This document shows, one piece after another, positions 8,996-16,834 of a stretch of 33,221 nucleotides of DNA. Position numbers and translations under genes: made by a program. The DNA is from Gemmatimonadota bacterium. GTDB taxonomy: Bacteria > Gemmatimonadota > Gemmatimonadetes > Palauibacterales > Palauibacteraceae. Within the stretch, counting starts at the first letter, position 1, and every line of letters begins with the position of its first letter. The notes beneath the pieces were generated by a model. It made no database searches and was not told the origin of the DNA. It saw nothing but the letters and a program-made list of their open reading frames with translations. The DNA lies in the NCBI GenBank assembly GCA_027295155.1, contig JAPULH010000074.1, positions 1 to 33,221 of the forward strand. Direction: 5' to 3'.

Positions 8996-11122
8996 GTGGT
9001 TGAATACAGCGACTGGGCGCTCGGATTGGGGCTGATCGGCCTGTTCTTCGCGTGGGCTCTCTTTGCCTACGTCCGTCAGCAGCCAGCCGGTACGGAGAAG
9101 ATGCGCGAGCTGGCCGATCTGATCTCTTCGGGAGCGATGGCGTTCCTGAAGCGCGAGTACTCCGTGCTCATCCCCTTCGTGATGCTGGTGGGCACGCTTC
9201 TCTACGTGGTGATCGGACCGCGGACGGCGGCGGCCTACGTTTTCGGCGCGGCCTGTTCGCTCCTTGGGGGCTTTTTCGGCATGTGGGCGGCAACCCGTGC
9301 GAACGTCCGCACCGCGGAGGCGGCCCGCACCGAAGGTCGGGGGAAGGCTCTTCGCGTGGCGTTCAGCGGTGGTGCGGTGATGGGTCTATCGGTGGCGAGC
9401 CTCGGCCTGGTCGGTCTCGGGGCGGTGTTCCTCATCTTCCCGCCAGCGGCGACCGGCTTCGCGTCGTTCGCGGAGGTCATCAGCGGCTTCGCCATGGGCG
9501 CTTCGTCGGTGGCTCTGTTTGCGCGTGTGGGCGGCGGCATCTACACGAAGGCGGCCGACGTGGGGGCCGACCTGGTCGGGAAGGTCGAGGCGGGGATCCC
9601 GGAAGACGATCCGCGGAACCCGGCGACGATCGCGGACAACGTGGGCGACAACGTGGGCGACGTGGCCGGCATGGGCGCGGACATCTTCGAGTCGTACGTG
9701 GGGTCGGTGGTCGCGACGGTCGTGATCGGTGCCACGAGCCCCCTCATCCTTGGCAGCCAGCGTCTCGCCTCCGTCTCCCTCCCGGTTCTCCTCGTCATGT
9801 CGGGCCTGCTGGCCAGCGTCGTCGGCGTGCTGGCGATGCGCATGCTCGAGCGCACCAACCCGGCGGCGGCCCTGCGAAACACCACGTTCATCGCGGCCGC
9901 AATCTTCTGGGTGCTGGCCTGGTTCGTCACGGTGAGCCTGGATGTGTTCGCGGGCTCGGAAGGCACGTACTGGACCCTGCTGGACGGGCGGGCGGGCCCG
10001 TTCTGGGCGATGCTGTTCGGCTCGCTGGTGGGGATCCTCATTGGCATTTCGACCGAGTTCTACACGGCAGGCCCTCCAATGCGGGCGATCTCCGACGCCT
10101 CCCAGACCGGATCCGCCACCAACATCATCCGGGGTCTGGCAGTAGGGATGGAGTCCACTGCGATCCCGCTTCTCCTCATCTGTGCTGCGATCTATCTGGC
10201 GTTTCAGTTCGCCGGCCTGTACGGCATCGGCATCGCGGCCGTCGGCATGCTGGCCACCGTCGGCGTCACGATGGCGGTCGACGCGTACGGGCCTGTTGCC
10301 GACAACGCGGGCGGCATCAGCGAGATGGCTGGCCTCGGGCCGGAGGTGCGTGCGATCACCGACGAGCTGGACGCCCTCGGCAACACGACGGCGGCGATCG
10401 GCAAGGGCTTCGCGATCGGCTCGGCCGCGCTCACGGCACTGGCGCTGTACTCCGCGTACGCCAACACCGTCGGCCTCCAGGCGACAGGGATCAACCTGCT
10501 CAAGCCGCTCGTTGTAATCGGCCTGTTGATCGGAGGTGGGACGCCGTTCTTCATCGCTGCCCTCACGCTGACGGCCGTCGGCAGGGCCGCGGCGGGGATG
10601 GTCGAGGAGGTACGCAGACAATTCCGCGAGATCCCCGGCCTCATGGAGGGCACCGCAAAGCCGGATTCGGCCCGCTGCGTGGATATCTCGACTCGTGCCG
10701 CGCTCCGGGAGATGATCCTGCCCGGCCTCACCGCGATCTTCGTGCCGATCGTCGTGGGGTACTTCCTCGGTCCCGAGGCGCTGGGCGGCCTCCTGGCCGG
10801 CGCCACGGTCACCGGTGTCCTGTTAGCCCTCTTCATGGCGAACGCGGGTGGTGCGTGGGACAACGCGAAGAAGTACATCGAGGCGGGCGCGCATGGCGGA
10901 AAGGGGTCCGAGCCGCACAAGGCGGCCGTCGTCGGTGACACCGTCGGAGATCCGTTCAAGGACACGGCGGGCCCGTCCATGAACATCGTGATCAAGTTGA
11001 TCAGCGTCGTCGCGCTGGTTCTCGCGCCCTGGTTCGCGCGAGTTCACGCTTCGGCGGGCGCCCTTCCGGAGCCGGGTGGCGCGCTCGGTTGGCTGATCGA
11101 TGCGCTCCACATGCTCGTCTGA
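8996..11122 (+). CDS. hppA: Membrane-bound ion-translocating pyrophosphatase
   Basis: [71 protein letters not shown], and [12 protein letters not shown]...[17 protein letters not shown]; multiple hydrophobic segments. GTG start with upstream AAAGGAG. Confidence 0.97.
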   Translation: MVEYSDWALGLGLIGLFFAWALFAYVRQQPAGTEKMRELADLISSGAMAFLKREYSVLIPFVMLVGTLLYVVIGPRTAAAYVFGAACSLLGGFFGMWAATRANVRTAEAARTEGRGKALRVAFSGGAVMGLSVASLGLVGLGAVFLIFPPAATGFASFAEVISGFAMGASSVALFARVGGGIYTKAADVGADLVGKVEAGIPEDDPRNPATIADNVGDNVGDVAGMGADIFESYVGSVVATVVIGATSPLILGSQRLASVSLPVLLVMSGLLASVVGVLAMRMLERTNPAAALRNTTFIAAAIFWVLAWFVTVSLDVFAGSEGTYWTLLDGRAGPFWAMLFGSLVGILIGISTEFYTAGPPMRAISDASQTGSATNIIRGLAVGMESTAIPLLLICAAIYLAFQFAGLYGIGIAAVGMLATVGVTMAVDAYGPVADNAGGISEMAGLGPEVRAITDELDALGNTTAAIGKGFAIGSAALTALALYSAYANTVGLQATGINLLKPLVVIGLLIGGGTPFFIAALTLTAVGRAAAGMVEEVRRQFREIPGLMEGTAKPDSARCVDISTRAALREMILPGLTAIFVPIVVGYFLGPEALGGLLAGATVTGVLLALFMANAGGAWDNAKKYIEAGAHGGKGSEPHKAAVVGDTVGDPFKDTAGPSMNIVIKLISVVALVLAPWFARVHASAGALPEPGGALGWLIDALHMLV

Positions 11123-11158
11123 TCCTGTACCGGGACGGGCTGGTCCGCCTCCCGAACC

Positions 11159-11187
11159 TTGAAGGAGAGCGGGTATTCGGATAGCTT
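11159..11187 (+). promoter_or_regulatory. Putative sigma-70-type promoter for the rpsF operon
   Basis: TTGAAG (11159-11164), 17-nt spacer, TAGCTT (11182-11187). Confidence 0.4.
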
Positions 11188-11238
11188 GCGCCGATCTGTT
11201 GGGGGGTCCCGGCGGACCCGACAGCTAGCGAAGAGCCA

Positions 11239-11291
11239 CTCCTCCTGCTCCGGCGAGCGTCCGGAGCCGAACGAGACCGAAGGAGAGACCC
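11239..11291 (+). promoter_or_regulatory. Putative rpsF leader (S6:S18-type autoregulatory RNA candidate)
   Basis: Perfect hairpin GCTCCGG-cgagcgt-CCGGAGC (11247-11253/11261-11267). It lies inside an outer CTCCT (11239-11243)/AGGAG (11281-11285) pairing that covers the Shine-Dalgarno, and the 3' bulge CGAACGAGACCGA contains ACCGA. Confidence 0.4.
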
Positions 11292-11831
11292 ATGCACGAA
11301 TACGAGATCGTCTACATCTTCCGCTCCTCTCTCACCTCCGAAGAGATCGACGGAAAACTCGAGCGCTTCCACGCGCTCCTCACCGAGCAGACGGGCCAGA
11401 TCTCGGCGGTCGAGCACTGGGGAAAGCGGCAGCTGGCGTATCCGATCGGCAAGGAGCGGAACGGGCACTACGTCGTCGCCCAGTTCGAGGTGGAGCCGGC
11501 GTCCCTCCCAGAGTTCGAGCGACTCCTCAAGCTCGACGAAGACCTGCTCCGCTACCTCATTGTGCTTTCCGAGGGCGAGCTGCCTCTGCCGCCCTCCATG
11601 CGCACCGACATGCGCACCGAAACAGCAAGAGGGGAGCGTCCGCCTGAGTCCGGGCCCGACGGTGGCGGCGAGCCGGAAGCCGAGGTCAAGTCCGAGCCGG
11701 AAACCGAGTCCGAGCCGGAAACCGAGCCCGAGGCGGAAACCGAGCCCGAGGCTGAGTCCGAACCCGAGCCGGAAACGGAGCCCGAGCCGGAGCCTGAAAC
11801 CGAGCCCGAGCCCGAGGAAGAGAAGGACTGA
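11292..11831 (+). CDS. rpsF: 30S ribosomal protein S6 with long acidic Glu/Pro C-terminal extension
   Basis: [66 protein letters not shown] is canonical S6. It is followed by a roughly 55-60 aa E/P-rich tail. Confidence 0.96.
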   Translation: MHEYEIVYIFRSSLTSEEIDGKLERFHALLTEQTGQISAVEHWGKRQLAYPIGKERNGHYVVAQFEVEPASLPEFERLLKLDEDLLRYLIVLSEGELPLPPSMRTDMRTETARGERPPESGPDGGGEPEAEVKSEPETESEPETEPEAETEPEAESEPEPETEPEPEPETEPEPEEEKD

Positions 11832-11832
11832 G

Positions 11833-12051
11833 ATGGCTATGCTGAAGAAGGTCTGCAAGCTCTGTGAGCGCAGTATCCGGCAGGTGAACTACAAGGACGA
11901 GCACCTGCTGAGCCGCTTCGTCACCGATAGAGGGAAGATCCTTCCCCGGCGGGCGACGGGCTCCTGCGCTCGGCACCAACGCCAGATTGCGACGGCGATC
12001 AAGCGTGCTCGTTACCTGGCGCTATTACCCTACATCCGGGACTATCAGTGA
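11833..12051 (+). CDS. rpsR: 30S ribosomal protein S18 (zinc-ligand-containing form)
   Basis: [68 protein letters not shown]. The CxxC and CxxH residues are retained. Confidence 0.95.
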   Translation: MAMLKKVCKLCERSIRQVNYKDEHLLSRFVTDRGKILPRRATGSCARHQRQIATAIKRARYLALLPYIRDYQ

Positions 12052-12106
12052 GAGGCTCCTGAAGAAGTACTAGCAGCCTGTTGATCATGGAGCCCGAGGC
12101 ACCCGG

Positions 12107-13066
12107 ATGACGGATCCGCGCCCGACGGTGTTGAACGGTGAGCCACGTGGCGGGTGGAGGCTCGCCCGCGTGGGAGCGCTGTTGGCGGCGACCCTGCTGC
12201 TCTCGCCCGTCAACCCGCTCCTGCTGGTCGCTCTGCCGCTGGCGGTCATCTTGGTGGCGTTTCGGCCCGGCCGTGTCCTCTCCACGCTCCTGGCTGGCGT
12301 ACTGGTGTGGCTGGCTTTCGCGTCTGACGGGCGATCGACGCCCCTCTGGTATGGAGAGCGGGCCTGGGCTCTTATGGTGGGAGGCGGTTTCGTCCTCTCG
12401 ACGCTCGTGTGGCCCAAGGTGCGTCTTGCGGTGCGATCGATCGCCGCGGTGGCGGCCGCGTTTGCGGCGTTGGGCCTCTTAGGGCTGCTTCGCCCGGGCT
12501 CGGTCGCCGAGCTGGACTGGTGGATGGCCTCGGAGCTCCGCTGGACCTCCCACGTCATCATGGGCTGGCTGACGGGCGCAGAGCCCGACAGCTTTCTCGG
12601 GACCATGGCGACGACGCTCGGCGACATGGTCGAGCTTCAGATCGCACTCTATCCAGCCCTTCTGGCGCTCGCGACGCTGGCTGCCCTGGGCGTGGCGTGG
12701 TTCATAGCGCTTCGGCTGATGGGCGCCGAAGGAGCCGTTGGGCCGCTTCGCGAGTTCGGCTTCAGCGACTACCTCATATGGGTGCTCATCGGAGGCCTGG
12801 CCCTCTTCCTGTTGCCGACCGGTGAGCTCGCATCCCGAATCGGCGGAAACGCCCTGACGTTCATGGGCGGCCTATACGTGCTTCGCGGGGCGGCGATTCT
12901 CGCCTGGTTCATTCCCGCGGTGGCGTTCCCCGTGTGGTCCGCGCTCCTCTTGGCGTTAGCCGCTCTTCTCCTCTACCCGGTCACGGTGGGGCTGGCGCTG
13001 ATCCTGGGCATCAGCGATACATGGCTCGATCTGCGCGCCCGGTTCAGTGGATCGGAACGGACGTAG
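12107..13066 (+). CDS. DUF2232 (YybS-like) polytopic membrane protein
   Basis: About eight hydrophobic segments; located between rpsR and rplI, a common position for DUF2232 genes. Confidence 0.7.
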   Translation: MTDPRPTVLNGEPRGGWRLARVGALLAATLLLSPVNPLLLVALPLAVILVAFRPGRVLSTLLAGVLVWLAFASDGRSTPLWYGERAWALMVGGGFVLSTLVWPKVRLAVRSIAAVAAAFAALGLLGLLRPGSVAELDWWMASELRWTSHVIMGWLTGAEPDSFLGTMATTLGDMVELQIALYPALLALATLAALGVAWFIALRLMGAEGAVGPLREFGFSDYLIWVLIGGLALFLLPTGELASRIGGNALTFMGGLYVLRGAAILAWFIPAVAFPVWSALLLALAALLLYPVTVGLALILGISDTWLDLRARFSGSERT

Positions 13067-13102
13067 GATAGTAGGTAGACATCTGAAACGAACGGTGTTG
13101 CA

Positions 13103-13552
13103 ATGACGCGCTTGATACTCAGGAAGGACATCGACAACCTCGGTCAAGTCGGCGACGTCGTCGATGTGAAGCCGGGATATGCCCGCAACTACCTGATTCC
13201 ACAAGGATTTGCCTATAGCGCCTCCGAGAGCAGCGCACGGCGTCTCCAGCAGGAGCGGCAGCAAGCCGTGTTGGGCGTCGAGCGCGAGCGGGAGAAGGCG
13301 GAAGAGGCCGCGCTCCGGCTCGGGGGGCGGTCGGTGACGTTCAAGATGCGGGCGGGCGAAGAGGGTCGCCTCTTCGGCTCGGTGACGAACGCGGACATAG
13401 CGGAGCAGCTGGCGGCCGAGGGTCTCGAAATCGACCGCCGGGACATCGTGCTGGAGGAGCCGATCAAGGAGCTCGGCGTTTACCGCGTGCCGGTTCGTCT
13501 TCATGCTGACGTGCGCCCCGAGCTCACGGTGTGGGTCGTCGCGGAGGACTGA
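13103..13552 (+). CDS. rplI: 50S ribosomal protein L9
   Basis: MTRLILRKDIDNLGQVGDVVDVKPGYARNYLIPQGFA is the canonical L9 N-terminus, and the C-terminal domain is present. Confidence 0.97.
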   Translation: MTRLILRKDIDNLGQVGDVVDVKPGYARNYLIPQGFAYSASESSARRLQQERQQAVLGVEREREKAEEAALRLGGRSVTFKMRAGEEGRLFGSVTNADIAEQLAAEGLEIDRRDIVLEEPIKELGVYRVPVRLHADVRPELTVWVVAED

Positions 13553-13956
13553 CGGTCTCCGCGTCGTCGCCGTTTCTTGACCGGCTCGCCGGATTGGTAG
13601 GTCAGGCGGTCGGTGTCCCGGCCGAGCTGGAAGGCGTCGTGGCGGCGGCGTTAGAGCGCAACGCGCGGAACGGTGTGGTTCTCGATCTTCGTGGGCTCTC
13701 GGATGCTACCGACTACTTCGTCATTGTTTCCGGCGACTCGGACGTGCACACGAGAGCTATAGCGGACAACGTCCTGGAGAGGACCAGGGAGCGCGGTATC
13801 CGTGCGGCCGGCGTCGAGGGCCGCGATACGGGTCGGTGGATCCTGATCGACTTCATCAACGTGGTAGTCCACATCTTCCTCCCGCAGGCCAGGGAGTACT
13901 ACCGCCTCGGGCGCCTGTGGGGCGACGCGCCCCGGGCGACGTTGGACGACCTCTGA
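13531..13956 (+). CDS. rsfS: Ribosome silencing factor RsfS
   Basis: VVLDLRGLSDATDYFVIVSGDSDVHTRAIADNV...GRDTGRWILIDFINVVVHIFLPQAREYYRLGRLWGDAP. Exact start uncertain; the GTG at 13531 overlaps rplI. Confidence 0.93.
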   Translation: MGRRGGLTVSASSPFLDRLAGLVGQAVGVPAELEGVVAAALERNARNGVVLDLRGLSDATDYFVIVSGDSDVHTRAIADNVLERTRERGIRAAGVEGRDTGRWILIDFINVVVHIFLPQAREYYRLGRLWGDAPRATLDDL

Positions 13957-13979
13957 GGGCCGTGGCACAGCGCCGCGGT

Positions 13980-15512
13980 ATGGTCCGGCTGGCGCTGATC
14001 CTTGCGGCGCCGCTCTGTTTCCTTGCCGGTTGCGGCCGCTCGGACGATGACTCGGGTGGTGGGTCCGGGCCGTCGCCCGCTCGGCTGGTCGTCGGCAGCT
14101 GGCTCGAGGAGACGGGACTGCTCGTGCTCCCCCGCCGCGGCGGGAGGGCCGAGGTGCGGGCCGTGGCGGATCCCGAGCGTGTGGTATGGACAGGCGCCCG
14201 GCGGCTCCCCACGCCGGAGAGCGTGCACCCGTTCGACGCTCGCTCGATCGTCGTTCTGACCCCCGGCGGTGAGGCCTATCGCTATGTCCCCTCCGACGAC
14301 GTCTCGGAGGCTCTCGGCCGCGTCGGGACGGACCTCGAATGGAGCGCGTTCGGCGGCTCCGGGACCTTCTGGAACCGGGACGCCATCGTGGTCGTGCATG
14401 AGGGTGGTGTGCGAAGCTACGAGCCGGCCCGGCCCGTCATGTGGGCGTCACCGGCTTCCGAGGGCACCGTCGTCGCGCTCGTGGCCGGCGAGGATGGCCC
14501 GTTGCTCTGGCTGTTGGAGTCGGAGGAGGAGCCGATCGCTCTGCGCCCGCTGGCGGTCATGCCGCCGGGCCTCGTGACAGGTTGGGGCCGAAGCGCGCTG
14601 TTCCGATCGTCCGACGGTCGGGAGATCATCTCGGTTCAACTTCCAGAGCTCGAGGTCGAGCGACGTTTCGAGTTCAGGAAGCCGGTGACGGCGTTTGCGG
14701 TCTCGGCTTCCTCCCATGAGCTGTACGTGGCCCTGGCGGGTGGCCGCGTTCTGGCGGTCGCAAGGGTCGGCAACGGGCGGCGGGAGCTGGCGCGCCTCGA
14801 GGCCGATGTGACGGAGCTTCGAGCCGGCGTCTACGGTCAGCAGCTGCTCGCGTTCGACGGGGCGGTTGCATACCGGATCTCGCTCGTCGGCGATTCTCCG
14901 GTTCGTCTCGAGGTGGATTGGAGATCCGATCTGCCGTTGGGCCTGCCGAGCGGCGACGTGCTGGCATCTCGTGGGGACACGCTCCTTCTGACGCGGTTCG
15001 TCGCAGAGGGGTCGGTGGCTCGAGTGGAGCCGATCGAAGGCCCGCCCGGCGCCTGGTGGCTTGCGGTCCAGTGGGATCCCGCAGCGCCGGTCCGGCTGGC
15101 CCGTGGGGACGCCGGGGTCCGCGAGGCGGGGGAGACGGGCGATACGGCAGGCTCCGTTGCCGTCGAATCGAATGAAACCGGACAGGAGGGCGAGTTGGCG
15201 GAGGTGGAAGTTCCGGCGGCGGATTCCCTCGGCTTCGCGTTCGCCGCGCCCGCAGCCGGCTACTACGCGGTTGCTGTCGCTTCACGCACGCCGGCTGGCG
15301 TGATCGAGCTCGTGGGCACGCTCGCGCGGAGTGGCTATCCGACGGCGATCCAGCGGCGGCGGGACGACGGTGGCCAGATGTGGTACCGGGCGCTCGTTGG
15401 ACCGTACCCGGCTCGCTTGGGGGCCGATGCGGCGGCGCGGCAGCTCCGGCGCGAGCGCAGTCTGGACGCCTGGGTCACCGAGTTGACGGCCGGAATCGAG
15501 GAGGATTTCTAG
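13980..15512 (+). CDS. Putative lipoprotein: beta-propeller-like body with C-terminal SPOR-like domain
   Basis: ATG at 13980 gives MVRLALILAAPLCFLAGCGRSDDD (LAGC lipobox). The C-terminus YYAVAVASRTPAGVIELVGTLARSGYPTAIQRRRDDGGQMWYRALVGPYPARLGADAAARQL resembles SPOR. Confidence 0.7.
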   Translation: MVRLALILAAPLCFLAGCGRSDDDSGGGSGPSPARLVVGSWLEETGLLVLPRRGGRAEVRAVADPERVVWTGARRLPTPESVHPFDARSIVVLTPGGEAYRYVPSDDVSEALGRVGTDLEWSAFGGSGTFWNRDAIVVVHEGGVRSYEPARPVMWASPASEGTVVALVAGEDGPLLWLLESEEEPIALRPLAVMPPGLVTGWGRSALFRSSDGREIISVQLPELEVERRFEFRKPVTAFAVSASSHELYVALAGGRVLAVARVGNGRRELARLEADVTELRAGVYGQQLLAFDGAVAYRISLVGDSPVRLEVDWRSDLPLGLPSGDVLASRGDTLLLTRFVAEGSVARVEPIEGPPGAWWLAVQWDPAAPVRLARGDAGVREAGETGDTAGSVAVESNETGQEGELAEVEVPAADSLGFAFAAPAAGYYAVAVASRTPAGVIELVGTLARSGYPTAIQRRRDDGGQMWYRALVGPYPARLGADAAARQLRRERSLDAWVTELTAGIEEDF

Positions 15513-15545
15513 CGGACCGCTGAAGCTTTTCGGCGATCTGCTAGC
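15510..15545 (+). repeat. Stop-anchored hairpin
   Basis: TAG-overlapping stem AGCGGACCGCTGAA (15511-15524) / TTCGGCGATCTGCT pairs at 13 of 14 positions counting G-U, with a GCTT loop. Confidence 0.65.
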
Positions 15546-15571
15546 CCAGGTGACTCTTCAGGACAGGTGAG

Positions 15572-16834
15572 TTGAGAGCGATCTCGCGGCTACCACCCGA
15601 CGCACGTATCGTCGCTCTTGTGGGCGTCGTGGGCGACGTGGGCCTCGTGGGTGATGTGGGCGTCGTGGGCGACGCGGGCCCCGTGGAGCGGACCCTCGAG
15701 ATCGCTTCCGCGGTTGCCGAGCAGCGCCGTGGCCGGACGCTGCTCGTCGGATGGGGCGAGGCGGGTCGGGCCCTCGATGCGCGTCTGGGAGCCGTCGGAG
15801 ATGAGGGGCTCACGGACGTCCTGGCGGGCCGGGCCCGGCTCACGGACGTCGCACGACGCACCCCCGATCACCGCTTCCTGTACGTGCCGACCGGACGGTC
15901 GGAGGAGCCTCTACCCCCGTCCCGCCTCCGTCAGTTGTTCGAGCGAGTCAGGATGGCCGGCGGGACGCTGCTGCTGCCGGTCGCCGAGGATCGCTCGCAG
16001 CTTCCAGCCGAGTGGTTCGATGCCGAGCTTCCGCTGCAATCCTCGAGCGAGCCCGCGCTCGTGCCGGCCCGCTGGCGGCGGCACAGGGTGGTGCAGGGGG
16101 TTCCGATCGGGCGGGTGATGCTCGCCTTGGTGATCATCGCGGGCCTCGTCGGCGGATGGTGGGTGCTCGCCCGCCTCGCGACGGACCGAGAAGCCTCGGA
16201 TGGCGTTGGGGCATACGCGACGGCAACAGCGGAGGGCGAGGCGGCAGCGGAGGGCGCCGCGGGCGCGGTCCCCAGCGATGCGGGCGCGGTCCCCAGCGAC
16301 GCGGGCACGGTCGGCGCGGACGGGGCGGTCCCCAGCGATGCCGTTGCCCCGGCGCTCGGGTACTCCGTTCTCATCGCCAGCTACACCTCCCTGGAGGAGG
16401 CCCGCCGACGAGCCGGACGGTTGGCCGTGCCCGGGCTTCTCCTCTTCGTGTCGCCCACGCCGATCGGTGGAACCCTCTACTATCGCCTGTTTGCCGGCGC
16501 GCTTGAGACCCGCCAGGCTGCCAGGGAGCTGATGCACGCGCTCGTGGAGCGCGGGGTGAAGGAGTCGGCGAGCGATTGGGATCTCCGTCCGGCGTCGCTG
16601 AGCTTCCGCGTGGCAGTTCACGAAGATTCGGCATCCGCCCGCGCAGCCCAGCGCGAACTGGCGCTCAGCGGAGTCCCGACTTACGTCCTGCCGCTGGCGG
16701 CGGCGGGCGATATCACCTATCAGATTTATGCTGGAGCGTATGAGCGCCCCGAGGCGGCTGTCGCCATGGGGTCTTTGCTCCAGCAAGCCGGACGCGACGT
16801 GGAACTGGTGTCCAGACGAGGAGGGCCGCGTTGA
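15572..16834 (+). CDS. Membrane protein with degenerate BY-kinase/ParA-like N-terminal domain, one TM helix and two C-terminal SPOR-like repeats
   Basis: RTLLVGWGE...GLTDVLAGRARLTDVARRTPDHRFLYVPTGRSEEPLPPSRLRQLFERVRMAGGTLLLPV resembles the CpsD/BY-kinase core. TM helix VMLALVIIAGLVGGWWVLARLA. SPOR-like YSVLIASYTSLEEARRRAGRL...YYRLFAGALE and FRVAVHEDSASARAAQREL...TYQIYAGAYE. Confidence 0.65.
   Translation: MRAISRLPPDARIVALVGVVGDVGLVGDVGVVGDAGPVERTLEIASAVAEQRRGRTLLVGWGEAGRALDARLGAVGDEGLTDVLAGRARLTDVARRTPDHRFLYVPTGRSEEPLPPSRLRQLFERVRMAGGTLLLPVAEDRSQLPAEWFDAELPLQSSSEPALVPARWRRHRVVQGVPIGRVMLALVIIAGLVGGWWVLARLATDREASDGVGAYATATAEGEAAAEGAAGAVPSDAGAVPSDAGTVGADGAVPSDAVAPALGYSVLIASYTSLEEARRRAGRLAVPGLLLFVSPTPIGGTLYYRLFAGALETRQAARELMHALVERGVKESASDWDLRPASLSFRVAVHEDSASARAAQRELALSGVPTYVLPLAAAGDITYQIYAGAYERPEAAVAMGSLLQQAGRDVELVSRRGGPR
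15620..15688 (+). repeat. 18-nt in-frame tandem repeat, three copies plus partial, encoding VGVVGD
   Basis: GTGGGCGTCGTGGGCGAC / GTGGGCCTCGTGGGTGAT / GTGGGCGTCGTGGGCGAC / GCGGGCCCCGTGGAG. Confidence 0.9.
16261..16341 (+). repeat. In-frame imperfect tandem repeat encoding GAVPSDA in the linker
   Basis: GCGGGCGCGGTCCCCAGCGAT-type units. Encoded protein: AAGAVPSDAGAVPSDAGTVGADGAVPSDA. Confidence 0.85.

Noticed and set aside
9052-10938. 628-aa + strand ORF inside hppA in another frame
   Set aside because: Arg/Gly-rich composition typical of an out-of-frame reading of GC-rich DNA; fully overlaps the clear pyrophosphatase.
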